This document shows positions 14,895 to 24,297 of a DNA stretch of 64,000 bases, piece by piece. Both the position numbers and the translations under genes were made by a program. Source of the stretch: AC-32 sp963772975 (GTDB lineage: Bacteria > Actinomycetota > Thermoleophilia > Gaiellales > Gaiellaceae); assembly GCA_963772975.1 (NCBI GenBank), contig CAVYZH010000002.1, forward strand, positions 1-64,000. Direction: 5' to 3'. Position 1 is the stretch's first letter. Each line of letters begins with the position of its first letter. The notes beneath the pieces are model-generated. The model had not been told where the DNA came from. It did no database searches and was given only the letters and a program-made list of their open reading frames with translations.

Positions 14895-17044
14895 GGAATC
14901 CGCTCGAGCGGCGCGTAGTCCAGCATCAGGCGGCGCTCGCTGCCGTCGCTCGCGAAGCGCACCGTGACCAGACCGCCGCGCTCGATTGCGGTGACAACGC
15001 CTTCGCCGAGGGTCTCGTGCCGGACGGAGTCGCCGGTCGAGAGCGCAGGCACGTCCGCGCGAGGCGCGACGCCGGTGGGAGAGCCGTAGCCCGACCACGA
15101 GGCCGGCTGGAGCCGACTGCGCTCGACATGGGTCTCCGGCAGCTCGTCGAGGAAGCGCGAAGGCAGGTTGTACGAGCGGCTGCCGTAGAGCGAGCGGGCG
15201 CTGGCGTGGGTCAGCACGAGCCGCTCCTGGGCCCGCGTCATACCGACATAGGCGAGCCGACGCTCCTCCTCCAGCCCCTGCTCCTCGATCGAGCGGGCGT
15301 GCGGGAAGATCCCCTCCTCCATCCCGATCATGAAGACGGCGCGGAACTCGAGCCCCTTCGCGTTGTGCAGCGTCATCAGCGTGACGAGGCTCTGCTCGCC
15401 GCGGATCGCGTCCTGGTCGGAGTAGAGCGAGATCTCCTGCAGGAAGCCCGAGAGCGACGGCTCCGGCGCGGTGTGCTGGTACTCCTGGGCGACGCCGACG
15501 AGCTCCTGCAGGTTCTCCATCCGGCCTTGGGCTTCGATCGTCCGCTCGGCACGCAGCGAGTCGAGGTAGCCGCTGCGCTCGAGCACACGCTCGAGCACGT
15601 CCGGCACGTCCATGTCGAGTGCGCCGGCCATCAGCGACTGGAGCAGTCCGTGGAGCTGCTGCACAGCGCGGAGCGGCGCTGCCGAGATGCCCGCCTCCTC
15701 CGCCTGCCCGAGGGCCTCCCAGAGCGAGATCCCGTACGCATCGGCGTGGGCCTGCAGCCGTGCGAGCGAGGCGTCGCCGATTCCGCGCCGCGGCCGGTTC
15801 GCGATCCGCTGCAGCGAGACGGCGTCGTAGGGGTTGTCGATCGCCTGCAGGTAGCCGATCACGTCCTTCACCTCGGCACGCTCATAGAAGCGCGGGCCGC
15901 CGATCACCTGGTACGCGATGCCCTGGCGGACGAGCACGTCCTCCAGCACCCGCGACTGCGCGTTCGTCCGGTAGAAGACCGCGACCTCGCTGCCGCTGAA
16001 GCCTTCTTCGACGAGCGCGGCGATCTCGGCGGCGACGAAGCGGGCCTCGGCGTGCTCGTCCTCGACCTCGAGCGCGCGCACCGGCTCGCCCTCGCCGAGC
16101 TCCGACCAGAGGTTCTTCGGCTTGCGCTCGCGGTTGTGAGCGATGACCGCGTTCGCCGCCTGCAGGATCGTGTTCGTCGAGCGGTAGTTCTGCTCGAGGG
16201 CGACCGTCTTGGTCTCGCCGAAGTCGCGCTCGAACTCGAGGATGTTGCGGATGTCGGCTCCTCGGAACGCATAGATGCTCTGGTCCGGGTCGCCGACCGC
16301 GCAGACGTTGCGGTGCTTCTCGGCCAGCAGCTGCAGCAGCCGGTACTGCGCGTGGTTCGTGTCCTGGTACTCGTCGACGAGGACGTAGCGGAAAGCCTTC
16401 TGCCAGCGCTCGCGGGCCTCGGGGAAGCGCTCGAGCACCTGCACGGTCAGCATCAGCAGGTCGTCGAAGTCGACCGCGTTCGAGGCGAACAGGCGCCGCT
16501 GGTAGAGGTCGTAGGTCTCGGCGACGGTCTGGTCGTAGAAGGACGCGACGCGCTCGGCGTACTCGGCCGGCGTGACCAGCTGGTTCTTGGCAGCGGAGAT
16601 CTGCGCGTGGATCCCGCGCGGAACGAAACGCTTCGGGTCCTTCTCCAGCTCCTCGAGCACCTGCTTGGTCAGGCGCACCTGGTCGGCCTGGTCGTAGATC
16701 GTGAAATTGCTCCGGTAGCCAAGGCGCTGCACCTCGCGCCGGAGAATCCGGCCGCAGGCGGCGTGGAAGGTGAGGATCCAGATCGTCCGCGCGACCGGTC
16801 CGAGCAGATTCTCGAGCCGCTCGCGCATCTCGCCGGCGGCCTTGTTCGTGAACGTGATCGCCAGGATCTCGTTCGGCTTCACCCCGCACGCGTTGATCAG
16901 ATGCGCGACGCGGTAAGTGAGCACGCGCGTCTTGCCCGAGCCCGCGCCGGCGACCACGAGCAGCGGGCCCTCGGTCGTGACCACGGCCTCACGCTGCGCG
17001 GGGTTGAGGTCGGCGAGGTACTGCTCGGGCGAGGCGACTGCCAT
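14891..17044 (-). CDS. pcrA: UvrD/PcrA-type ATP-dependent DNA helicase
   Basis: A 717-residue superfamily 1A helicase. Motif I is GAGSGKT (33-39), motif Ia ITFTNKAAGEM, motif II LVDEYQDTN, motif III GDPDQSIYAFRGA, motif IV VALEQNYRST, and motifs V/VI VTLMTLHNAKGLEF and LAYVGMTRAQERL. The C-terminus (SVRHETLGEGVVTAIERGGLVTVRFASDG) is the Tudor-like domain that binds RNA polymerase in PcrA/UvrD. It unwinds DNA 3' to 5' in nucleotide-excision repair and clears recombination intermediates. ATG 17044 gives MAVASPEQYLADLNPAQREAV, the typical start. Downstream eis overlaps its stop. Confidence 0.95.
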   Translation of the reverse strand: MAVASPEQYLADLNPAQREAVVTTEGPLLVVAGAGSGKTRVLTYRVAHLINACGVKPNEILAITFTNKAAGEMRERLENLLGPVARTIWILTFHAACGRILRREVQRLGYRSNFTIYDQADQVRLTKQVLEELEKDPKRFVPRGIHAQISAAKNQLVTPAEYAERVASFYDQTVAETYDLYQRRLFASNAVDFDDLLMLTVQVLERFPEARERWQKAFRYVLVDEYQDTNHAQYRLLQLLAEKHRNVCAVGDPDQSIYAFRGADIRNILEFERDFGETKTVALEQNYRSTNTILQAANAVIAHNRERKPKNLWSELGEGEPVRALEVEDEHAEARFVAAEIAALVEEGFSGSEVAVFYRTNAQSRVLEDVLVRQGIAYQVIGGPRFYERAEVKDVIGYLQAIDNPYDAVSLQRIANRPRRGIGDASLARLQAHADAYGISLWEALGQAEEAGISAAPLRAVQQLHGLLQSLMAGALDMDVPDVLERVLERSGYLDSLRAERTIEAQGRMENLQELVGVAQEYQHTAPEPSLSGFLQEISLYSDQDAIRGEQSLVTLMTLHNAKGLEFRAVFMIGMEEGIFPHARSIEEQGLEEERRLAYVGMTRAQERLVLTHASARSLYGSRSYNLPSRFLDELPETHVERSRLQPASWSGYGSPTGVAPRADVPALSTGDSVRHETLGEGVVTAIERGGLVTVRFASDGSERRLMLDYAPLERIP

Positions 17045-17066
17045 CTCAGCGATGCTAGCGGCGGTC

Positions 17067-17966
17067 GTGAACGTCCTCGCCACCCGCCGGTATCCAGGCC
17101 CAGCGTTCGACGAGCTCGGCGACGTCGAGGTGGCGCCGCTCGACTCGCTCCACAAGCCACGCGAGGACGTGGAAGGCCTGATCGTCGCGAACGAGCCGGT
17201 GCCGCTCCAGCTGTTGCCGCGGCTGCGCGTGATCGCGAACTTCGGCGTCGGCTACGACCGGATCGACGTCGCGGCCTGCACGGCGCAGGGCGCGACCGTC
17301 ACGAACACGCCCGGCGTGCTCGACGCGGCCACGGCCGACCTCGCCTTCGCGCTGATCATGGCCGTGCGGCGCGAGATCGTCGTCGCCGACCGCTTCGTGC
17401 GCTCGGCGGGCTGGAGCGGCTCGTGGTCGGAGGGCGGCCTCGCCGAGGAGCTGAGCGGCTCGACCCTCGGAATTGTCGGGCTCGGGCGAATCGGCAGCGC
17501 CGTCGCGCGACGCGCGCGCGGCTTCGACCTGCGGGTGCTCTACACGCAGCGGCGGCGCGCCGACAGCGAGCTGGGCGAGTTCCGGGAGCTGGACGAGCTG
17601 CTCGCCGAGTCGGACCTCGTCTCGCTCCACGCGCCGCTGACGTCCGAGACCGAGGGCCTGATCGACGCGCGGCGCCTGGCGCTGCTGCGCGACGGGGCCG
17701 TGCTCGTCAACACCGCGCGGGGTGAAATCGTGGACGAGCCGGCGCTGGCCGCCGAGCTCGCGTCGGGCCGGATCTCCGCCGGCCTCGACGTCTTCGCGCA
17801 CGAGCCCGAGGTTCCGGCCGAGCTGCTCGAGTTGCCGAACGTCGTGCTCACGCCGCACATCGGCAGCGCGACGCGTCAGACGCGCGAGGCGATGACGCGG
17901 CTCGTCGTCGACAACCTGCTCGCCGTCGAGCGCGGCGATCCGCCGCTCACGCCCGTCCGCGCCTAG
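17067..17966 (+). CDS. D-isomer-specific 2-hydroxyacid dehydrogenase (glyoxylate/hydroxypyruvate reductase-like)
   Basis: A 299-residue NAD(P)-dependent oxidoreductase. Catalytic set: Arg in VNTARGEIVDEPAL, Glu in FAHEPEVP, His in LTPHIGSAT. The Rossmann loop is TLGIVGLGRIGSAVARRARGFDLRVLY. The substrate-side signature VIANFGVGYDRIDVAAC is also clear. Best matches in style are glyoxylate reductases. GTG 17067 (NVLATRRYPGPAF) is preferred; ATG 17052 is in frame. It is divergent from pcrA with only about 20 bp between. The stop shares a CTAG with the convergent reductase gene. Confidence 0.87.
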   Translation: MNVLATRRYPGPAFDELGDVEVAPLDSLHKPREDVEGLIVANEPVPLQLLPRLRVIANFGVGYDRIDVAACTAQGATVTNTPGVLDAATADLAFALIMAVRREIVVADRFVRSAGWSGSWSEGGLAEELSGSTLGIVGLGRIGSAVARRARGFDLRVLYTQRRRADSELGEFRELDELLAESDLVSLHAPLTSETEGLIDARRLALLRDGAVLVNTARGEIVDEPALAAELASGRISAGLDVFAHEPEVPAELLELPNVVLTPHIGSATRQTREAMTRLVVDNLLAVERGDPPLTPVRA

Positions 17967-18508
17967 CCCGGCAGGTTGTAGCGCAGATACACAGCCCCGC
18001 CGGCGAAGCGGCGCTCGTCCAGGAGCTCGAGGTCGACTCGGACGCCCTCGGGAAACGCGCGTTTGCCACCTCCGACCAGAACGGGGACGACGATCAGGTG
18101 GCACTCGTCGACGAGCCCGGCCTCGATCGCCTGGCCCGCGAGCTCGGCACCGCCGATGCTGACGTCGGCCTCCGCCGCTTCCTTCAACTGCCGCACCGAG
18201 CCGACGTCGAAGTCGCGTTCGACCCGCGTCCTGGCGCTCGAAGCCGACTCGAGGCTCCTGGAGTAGACGATCTTCTCGGCCGCGCGCCAGAGCTCCGCGA
18301 AGTCGCGCATGACCGGCCGCTCGTCGTCGAGCGTCTCCCAGACGACCATCGTCTCGTACATCCGCCGTCCGTAGAGGTAGGTCCCGACGGGCCGTTCGAG
18401 CTCGTTGACGAAGGCGTGGACCTCCTTGTCCGGAGCGGCCCAGTCGAACCTGCTGGCCTCGTCCTCAACGTAGCCGTCGAGGGAGGCGATCGCGGAGTAG
18501 ATCAGCAT
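17963..18508 (-). CDS. RibD C-terminal/dihydrofolate-reductase-like oxidoreductase
   Basis: A 181-residue single-domain protein beginning MLIYSAIASLDGYVEDEASRFDW, the usual start of the RibD_C/DHFR-like family. YLYGRRMYETMVVWETL and IGGAELAGQAIEAGLVDECHLIVVPVLVGGGKRAFP are the NADPH-binding and closing motifs. In this family the true substrate is often unknown; it is neither the folate enzyme FolA nor the complete RibD. It stands alone, convergent with the dehydrogenase and divergent from the cupin gene 24 bp away. Confidence 0.85.
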   Translation of the reverse strand: MLIYSAIASLDGYVEDEASRFDWAAPDKEVHAFVNELERPVGTYLYGRRMYETMVVWETLDDERPVMRDFAELWRAAEKIVYSRSLESASSARTRVERDFDVGSVRQLKEAAEADVSIGGAELAGQAIEAGLVDECHLIVVPVLVGGGKRAFPEGVRVDLELLDERRFAGGAVYLRYNLPG

Positions 18509-18532
18509 CGGCCGCGACGATACGCTCGCGTC

Positions 18533-18895
18533 GTGGGCTATGCGTTCGGGACGATCGACGAGCTCGGCGACGGCGTCTTCCGGAAGGTGCGCCGCGAGCT
18601 AGGCGTCTCGGCGTTCGGCGTCAACGTGCTCGTGATCCCGGCCGGCGTCGAAGCGCGGCCGCACTTCCACGAGGAGCAGGACGAGCTCTACTTCATCCAC
18701 GCCGGCCGAGCGAGGTTCGCACTCCCCGGCGAGTCGCGCGAGCTCGGGCCGGGCGGGCTCTGCCACGTCGAGTCGACCACGCCGCGACAGATCACGAGCG
18801 TCGGCGACGAGGAGCTCGTGATGCTCGTCGTCGGTGCGAAGGACGGCTACGTCGGCCGCGACGGCCGGCCGGCCGATCCGTCGAAGCTCGGCTAG
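18533..18895 (+). CDS. Cupin-domain protein
   Basis: A 120-residue single cupin. Motif 1 is ARPHFHEEQDELYFIHAGRARFALPGESREL, with two His and a Glu for metal, and motif 2 begins at GPGGLCHVESTTPRQITSVGDEE, where His and the following beta strands close the barrel. This is the size of small sugar- or metabolite-binding cupins; no specific enzyme can be named. The GTG start (GYAFGTIDELGDGVFRKVRRELG) is the only good one in frame. Its stop shares CTAG with the convergent UPF0104 gene. Confidence 0.8.
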   Translation: MGYAFGTIDELGDGVFRKVRRELGVSAFGVNVLVIPAGVEARPHFHEEQDELYFIHAGRARFALPGESRELGPGGLCHVESTTPRQITSVGDEELVMLVVGAKDGYVGRDGRPADPSKLG

Positions 18896-19908
18896 AACCT
18901 GACGGCCGCGCGGCGGAACTCGCCGAGGCGGCGGCCGTAGAAGGCGAGGCCGATCATCGCGGCCAGCGCGGTCGCAAGACTTCCGGCCGCGGGCGTGAAG
19001 ACGGAGGCTGCGGCGGCGGAGGTGCCGCCGTGGCCGGCCATCGCCAGCGCGCCCAGCGCCGCGCCCTGGTAGAGACCGACGTTGCCGGGCAGGAACGGCA
19101 TCGTGTTCGCGAGGCCGGTGACGACCATGTAGAGCAGCGCCGTGCCGACGCCGACATGGACGCCGACCGCGTGCAGCAGGAAGAGGACGCCGAACCAGCG
19201 GGCGACCCAGGTCACGACGAGGATCAGGCCTGCGCGCAACATGATGCGCTTCGGGGCTGCCGCACCCGCGAGGAACGAGCCGACGCCCTCGGGCAACCGG
19301 TGGCCGAGCCGGTGGTGCAGCACCGAGACGAGCAGGAGACCGCCGGCGGCGAGGGGCAGTCCGACGAGCATCGTGATCTTGGCCCAGGTCGGAACCGGCA
19401 GGAAGAACGCGGAGGCGGCGCCGACGAGCACGAAGGCGACCATCTCGAGCAGGTGCGCGCAGAGCAGGCTCCCGCCCGCGCGGGAGAATCCGGGCCAGCG
19501 CGGGCCGGCCGCGACCTTCAGCACCGCGACCTTCGAGGCCTCACCCATGCGTCCCGGCAGGACGGTGTCGAGAAACGAGCCGACCGAGCTGGCCGCGTAC
19601 ATCGCGCGGAAGCCGACCGGCGAGCGCACAGTCGAGTTCCAGGCGAGCGCGCGCAGCGGCTGCACCGCGGCGCAGATCGCGAGCCCGGCGAGCAGGTAGC
19701 GCCAGTCCGGCGTCGCCGCGGCCTGGAAGACCTTCGTTCCGGAGCGAGCGAGCAGCAACCCCATCCCGGCCGTCGAGACCAGGATGAGAGCGATCGCAAG
19801 CTTCTTCGACCCCACCTTCACCTGCACGACATCGGCAATTCGCCGCCGCAAGGCCAACCCCTGGAAGGGGGACACGGGCGTACGCGTGAGAGGTGAGGTC
19901 GACCGCAT
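18892..19908 (-). CDS. UPF0104/LPG-synthase-TM-family membrane protein
   Basis: A 338-residue protein with about eight membrane helices and no C-terminal synthase domain, matching the flippase-like membrane half of lysylphosphatidylglycerol synthases (AglD/UPF0104). Family features are SVGSFLDTVLPGRMGEASKVAVLK near residue 105 and NTMPFLPGNVGLYQGAALGAL near 270, the latter being the conserved PGNVG motif. Relatives are thought to move or modify lipid-linked molecules. It is divergent from the AlkZ-related gene and shares CTAG with the cupin. Confidence 0.82.
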   Translation of the reverse strand: MRSTSPLTRTPVSPFQGLALRRRIADVVQVKVGSKKLAIALILVSTAGMGLLLARSGTKVFQAAATPDWRYLLAGLAICAAVQPLRALAWNSTVRSPVGFRAMYAASSVGSFLDTVLPGRMGEASKVAVLKVAAGPRWPGFSRAGGSLLCAHLLEMVAFVLVGAASAFFLPVPTWAKITMLVGLPLAAGGLLLVSVLHHRLGHRLPEGVGSFLAGAAAPKRIMLRAGLILVVTWVARWFGVLFLLHAVGVHVGVGTALLYMVVTGLANTMPFLPGNVGLYQGAALGALAMAGHGGTSAAAASVFTPAAGSLATALAAMIGLAFYGRRLGEFRRAAVRF

Positions 19909-19990
19909 AGAGGCAGGTCACACGACATGCCCCAATCGGGCAACCGGGGACCACGGTATCAGCGATCCGAGACGGGCGACAATGACCCGG

Positions 19991-20741
19991 ATGCGCCTTG
20001 CCGAGCTCCAGCAGCGCCGAGTCCTCGAATGCCGGCTGACGCCCGACCGGGCGCTCGGCTCGCTCGACGAGGCGGAGGCGTTCCTGCTCGACCGCGGCCT
20101 GCTGACACGAACCGCCGACTCCGCGCTCCCGAGCCTCTTCGGCGCGTGCCACGAGGAGCCGTACGCGCCGGGCAAACCCGGCTTCGGGCAGTGGCCGCGC
20201 ACGAAGTACCCGTGGTTCGGCGAGCTCGGCGCTCGTGGACTACGCGATCCTGGCGATCCACCGCGGGAAAAGCCTGGTGGTCGCGCCCGCGACGGCGCGG
20301 CTGCTCGACCCGCTCTGTCGCGCCGAGCTTGCAAGCCGCGCGGACGACCCGCTCCTGCGCCACCTCGCCGAGGCCGGGCCGTCCGAGCTCGACGACCTGC
20401 AGCTCGAGCTCGGGGTCACGCCGAGAGAGCTGAAGCGGCTGCGCGCGCCGCTCGAGCGGTGCGGCGCGGTCGTCGCGCGCAGCGTCGTGTACGAGGACCC
20501 GCACCGGCACACGAGCGAGCTGGCGCGCTGGGACCAGCGCTTCCCGGAGCCGACCGAGGACGGCGGGCTGGCCGCCCTCGTGGTCGCCGGGGTTCGGGCG
20601 GCTGTCTTGGCGCCGAAACGGGAGCTGCCGCGCTGGTTCCCGTGGTGGGAGGACGGGCTCGTCGAGCGGCTGGTCTCCGAGGGTCGGCTGGTACGCCTGG
20701 AGGACGGCTGGGTGGCGGCGCAAGAGCGGGGCCGCCACTAA
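19991..20741 (+). pseudogene. AlkZ-related winged-helix protein split by a +1 frameshift
   Basis: The first frame runs MRLAELQQRRVLECRLTPDRALGSLDEAEAFLLDRGLLTRTADSALPSLFGACHEEPY to KYPWFGELGA; the second picks up as VDYAILAIHRGKSLVVAPATARLLDPLCRAEL and ends at 20741. They meet at about 20231-20235, where one extra base shifts the frame. Content and length (about 249 residues joined) resemble actinobacterial AlkZ-related proteins, relatives of the YcaQ/AlkZ DNA glycosylases that open interstrand crosslinks, but the true AlkZ catalytic motif is not obvious. Either a decayed gene or a sequence error. Confidence 0.6.
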
Positions 20742-20775
20742 GGACGGCCCGCTCTGCCGCTCCCTTGCTCCCCCG

Positions 20776-21219
20776 CTAGCGGTCGTGGCCGGGCGGCGTG
20801 AAGCTGTACGTCCCGTCCCAGCGCCACAGGGTGCCGGCCACGTGCGTGACGTCGACGCGCGCGTGGAACCCACTGAACCGCCCGGTCCCTCCGGAGAACG
20901 TGACCTCACCGGAAAGCGTGTGGAAGTCGAGCGTGACGTGGCCGAACGCGTCGTTGTTGCCCGGGCCGTCGAGGACGAGATCGCTGTCCAGTCCGTTGGC
21001 GCCGGCCGCCGAGGCGTAGACGACTCGCATGCCTGACGCGATCGCGTTCAGGCTCGACAACTGGATCGTGCAGTGTTCGCCGGCGCCGAAGTTGTATTCC
21101 GAGCAGTCCTTCGTCACTTGGAGATCGCCGCTTCGGGGGGATGCTGAGCCGGTGACGGCGAACGCTCCCGCCACGACAACGGCCAGCAGCAATCCGAGGG
21201 TTGCCTTGATCTTGGTCAT
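20776..21219 (-). CDS. Secreted protein of unknown function
   Basis: A 147-residue protein with a clear signal peptide (MTKIKATLGLLLAVVVAGAFAVTGSASP). The mature part has two cysteines (CSEYNFGAGEHC) and a beta-rich run HVTLDFHTLSGEVTFSGGTGRFSGFHARVDVTHVAGTLWRWDGTYSFTPP, reminiscent of secreted allene-oxide-cyclase/lipocalin-like barrels. I do not assign a family. Its ATG overlaps the DUF4242 stop (ATGA), so it ends the LuxR operon and is probably controlled by that regulator. Confidence 0.65.
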   Translation of the reverse strand: MTKIKATLGLLLAVVVAGAFAVTGSASPRSGDLQVTKDCSEYNFGAGEHCTIQLSSLNAIASGMRVVYASAAGANGLDSDLVLDGPGNNDAFGHVTLDFHTLSGEVTFSGGTGRFSGFHARVDVTHVAGTLWRWDGTYSFTPPGHDR

Positions 21220-21455
21220 CTCTTCCTCCTTTGCAGGTCGACTGCTTCAACGATCCGGTCCGCCTCGAGGCCGGCCCGTTCGAACGCCTCGGCGACGCGC
21301 TCGGGAGAATCGGCTTCGACCAGGTGCAGACAGGTCTCGTCGCCCGGGATCAAGATCGAGCGCAGGTAGCGGACGGCCGTGCCATCGCCAAGGCGGGCGA
21401 GCAGGGCCGAATCCGGGTCTGTGACGGTGTAGAGCTCGACCAAGTATTCGGGCAT
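21216..21455 (-). CDS. DUF4242-family small protein
   Basis: A 79-residue alpha/beta protein: MPEYLVELYTVTDPDSALLARLG, then RYLRSILIPGDETCLHLVEADSPERVAEAFERAGLEADRIVEAV. This matches DUF4242, a ferredoxin-like fold with a structurally studied nickel-binding member in Streptomyces. The role of the family is unclear. It sits between the LuxR regulator and the secreted protein, overlapping the latter, which suggests one signalling or stress operon. Confidence 0.75.
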   Translation of the reverse strand: MPEYLVELYTVTDPDSALLARLGDGTAVRYLRSILIPGDETCLHLVEADSPERVAEAFERAGLEADRIVEAVDLQRRKR

Positions 21456-21513
21456 GCCCCGAGGCTAGGTCCGGCACCGGCCGCGCGAAAGACCTGAAAT
21501 CCGGGGTCTTTGC

Positions 21514-24261
21514 TCAGAGCCGGCGCGCCAGTTCGGTGCGTGACCGCACTCCGAGCTTTCGATAGATCCGTTTCAGCGCGTCCTCGACGGTGTGGACGCT
21601 GATAAACAGCTCCGCGGCAGTTTCCTTGTTGGTCTTGCCGGCCGCAACGACCTCGGCGACCCGCCGCTCGCTCGGCGTCAACCCGCCGCCCGAAGGAGCA
21701 CGGCCTCCGATCCGTGCCAGCTCGGCGCGGGCGTTCTCCACCCAGACCGGCGCGGGTAACGACTCGAAGATCGAGAGCGCCTCCTCGATTGCCTCCCGCG
21801 CCGCCTTTCGCCGCTTGGCCCGGCGAAGCATCGTCCCGTAGATCAGCAGCGTGCGGGCCCGCTCGAAGGGCGCCGGCATCCGCTCGTGAACCTCGAGAGC
21901 CCGCTCGCAGCTTGCGCGCGCCGCCTCGAGATCTCCTTCGGCTGCCTGGAGGAGACCACGGCAGCGCGCGCCCATCGCAAGCGGCCAGGGAGTCCCAAGC
22001 CGGCGGCCGGCTTCTTCCAGCCACTCGAGCTGGATGCGCGCCTCGTCAAGGTCACCGACCGCAACCAGCGCCTCGATCGCGAGCTCCCGGGCCGGATAGA
22101 GGCTTGGCTCCCTCGCGCCACGTGCCTCGCGCCGCCGGACGACCGGAGCCAGCCTCTCCGCCGCCGCACGGTAGTCGCCGGTGGACAGGTCGATCAGGCC
22201 CAGCAGGGCAAGGTTCCGCTCCAGGAACGCCTGCTCGTTCTCCTCGCGGCAGAGCGCCACACCCTGGGTCGCATGGGCGCGAGCCTCGTCGAGACGGCCG
22301 AGGTAGGCGTCGACCAGGCCACGGATCCAGAGAAACGATCCACCCTGAAACTCGAGGCCCCAACCCCCTCCTGACTGGAGCATTGCCTCGGCAAGCTCGT
22401 CGGCGCGTTCCCAGTCTCCGGCACGGCACGCCAGCTCGGTCAGAAAGAGCAAGGCATTGTCCTGTGCCGGCTCGTCGCCTCTCGCTACTGCCGCGGCGTA
22501 CACCCGGCCCAAGGCCTCGCCGGCAGCATCGTGCTCGTCTGCGTACAGCAGGCGCAACCCCTCGACGAGCGTCGGCGGCGTGTGCGTCTGCAAAGGCCCG
22601 ACCAGCTGCTCGAGCTCGAGGGCACGCTCGAGCACTCCCGATGTCAAGCCGTCCGCACAGAGCTCCGAGAAGCTGAGCTCTGCCAGGTAGATGGCGAGCA
22701 GGACGAGGTCGCCGCTGTCCTCCACGACCTGAGCCGAGTCTCGTGCCAGCGTCACTGCTGCCGCCGGTCCGTGGCGAAGGAATGCCGTCATCACTCTGGG
22801 TATGACGATCTCCGCTTTCAGCCGAGCATCGCCCTCGGCCTCGACGAACGCCTGCTCGAGGAGTCGCTCCGATCTCTCGAAGTCGTCAAACGACGTCTCT
22901 CCGAGCCGACGCAGCACGCGAGCGCGTTCAGCACCCGGTGGCAGTTGTTCGACGAGCGGCTCGAGGATCGCACGCAACCGCTCCACGTCCCCGCTCGCGT
23001 AGTGAAGGTCGGCGGCGAGCAGCCGGCGGCGGAGGAGGACGCCGTCGCCTGCCGTGGTCGGCGTGAGCGAGAGCGAAAGCTCGGCTAGCTCGGCGGCGGC
23101 CCCCGACGCGCCACGCGAGGCCGCGACAGCGGAAGCAGTCTCGAGCTCGTCGGCGACACTGGTGGACGGCCTGTCCGCGCCCAGCGCGAGGTGCCGCGCG
23201 CGCTGCTCGACGTCGCCGACGAGCTTCGCGAGACGCCGATGGAGCGATCGGCGCCGCCGAGGGTCGAGCTCCGACTCGACCTGCGCGGCCAACAGCGGAT
23301 GGCTAAAACGAATGCGTTCGTCGTCGTCTAGCTCCAGGATGGCAACGGCTTGAGCTTCACGAAGGCGTTCGAGCACCGTCGTCGGGTCGGAGGCCACTGC
23401 CTCGACGATGGAAATGGTTGGGTCGCTGAGCAGCGCGATCGGCTCGAGTGCCTCGCGAACGTCCTCCGGCAACGCCGCGAGCCGTGCAGAGACAAGCCCG
23501 GTGAGCGAGGCGGGAATCGTGAGGTCTCCGGACTGCTCGAGCGCGCGCGCGAACTCGAGCGCGTAGAACGGATTCCCGCCCGACCGCTGGTGAAGCTGCA
23601 GCAGCGTGTGCCTACGAAACGAGACGCCGAGACGCTCGCGCAGCAGGCGCTGCGTTGCCCCCACGCTCAAAGGTCCGAGCCGCAACCGCCGCAGCCGTTC
23701 TTCCCGAAACGCGCGCTCGAGCCCAAGCGGAACCGGCTCGGAGCCTTCGCTCCGTCGCGCGATCAGAATCGCGGTCGACGCGCCCGCAAGCCTGCGCAGC
23801 GCAAACCCGAGCACGGACGCCGACGCCGGATCAAGCCACTGCGCATCGTCGACCGCCACGAGCAACGGCTCGCTTCGATCCTCCCCGAGCAGCTGGAACA
23901 CCGCGAACGCGATCGCCCGCTCGTCCGGAGCAGACCCCTCGACGTCCTCCAGCAGTAGTGCTGCCGAAACCGCCCGGCGCTGCGGCGACGGCAACCGCGC
24001 CAGCCCCTCCGGCAGAACCGGCCTCAGCAGGTCGGCGAGCGCGGCGAACGAGAAGGCCGCCTCGGCGCCCGCCGGACGGCACGAGAAGACGGCGAAACCT
24101 CGTTCCCGCGCCCCCGATACCGCCGCCTCGAACAGCGTCGTCTTCCCAATTCCCGCCTCGCCGTCCAGCACGAGCGCCGTCGGGAGGTCGCCGTCTACGA
24201 AAGCCGTGACAGCGGCGAGCTCCTCATCCCTACCGACGATCCCTGGGAGCGTGACGGGCAC
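21514..24261 (-). CDS. LAL-type LuxR transcriptional regulator with AAA ATPase domain
   Basis: A 915-residue regulator. The N-terminal AAA domain has GRDEELAAV and Walker A GEAGIGKTT (34-42), and Walker B-like LLVAVDDAQWLD near 145. The middle 500 residues form alpha-helical TPR-like repeats. The last 60 residues are a LuxR helix-turn-helix: LTPSERRVAEVVAAGKTNKETAAELFISVHTVEDALKRIYRKLGVRSRTEL. Large ATP-binding LuxR proteins of this kind act as ATP-dependent activators responding to a ligand bound by the helical repeats. Ligand unknown. It starts at 24261 and lies upstream of the DUF4242 and secreted-protein genes on the same strand. Confidence 0.88.
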   Translation of the reverse strand: MPVTLPGIVGRDEELAAVTAFVDGDLPTALVLDGEAGIGKTTLFEAAVSGARERGFAVFSCRPAGAEAAFSFAALADLLRPVLPEGLARLPSPQRRAVSAALLLEDVEGSAPDERAIAFAVFQLLGEDRSEPLLVAVDDAQWLDPASASVLGFALRRLAGASTAILIARRSEGSEPVPLGLERAFREERLRRLRLGPLSVGATQRLLRERLGVSFRRHTLLQLHQRSGGNPFYALEFARALEQSGDLTIPASLTGLVSARLAALPEDVREALEPIALLSDPTISIVEAVASDPTTVLERLREAQAVAILELDDDERIRFSHPLLAAQVESELDPRRRRSLHRRLAKLVGDVEQRARHLALGADRPSTSVADELETASAVAASRGASGAAAELAELSLSLTPTTAGDGVLLRRRLLAADLHYASGDVERLRAILEPLVEQLPPGAERARVLRRLGETSFDDFERSERLLEQAFVEAEGDARLKAEIVIPRVMTAFLRHGPAAAVTLARDSAQVVEDSGDLVLLAIYLAELSFSELCADGLTSGVLERALELEQLVGPLQTHTPPTLVEGLRLLYADEHDAAGEALGRVYAAAVARGDEPAQDNALLFLTELACRAGDWERADELAEAMLQSGGGWGLEFQGGSFLWIRGLVDAYLGRLDEARAHATQGVALCREENEQAFLERNLALLGLIDLSTGDYRAAAERLAPVVRRREARGAREPSLYPARELAIEALVAVGDLDEARIQLEWLEEAGRRLGTPWPLAMGARCRGLLQAAEGDLEAARASCERALEVHERMPAPFERARTLLIYGTMLRRAKRRKAAREAIEEALSIFESLPAPVWVENARAELARIGGRAPSGGGLTPSERRVAEVVAAGKTNKETAAELFISVHTVEDALKRIYRKLGVRSRTELARRL

Positions 24262-24297
24262 GACATCGTTGACTATGGCACGAGGCAGGGCCCGGGC

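Noticed and set aside
15017..17725. A 902-residue open frame antisense to the helicase gene
   Set aside because: It is arginine/leucine/glutamate-rich shadow translation of a GC-rich gene, with no family motif; pcrA on the other strand is unmistakable. The same applies to other long antisense frames across the window.
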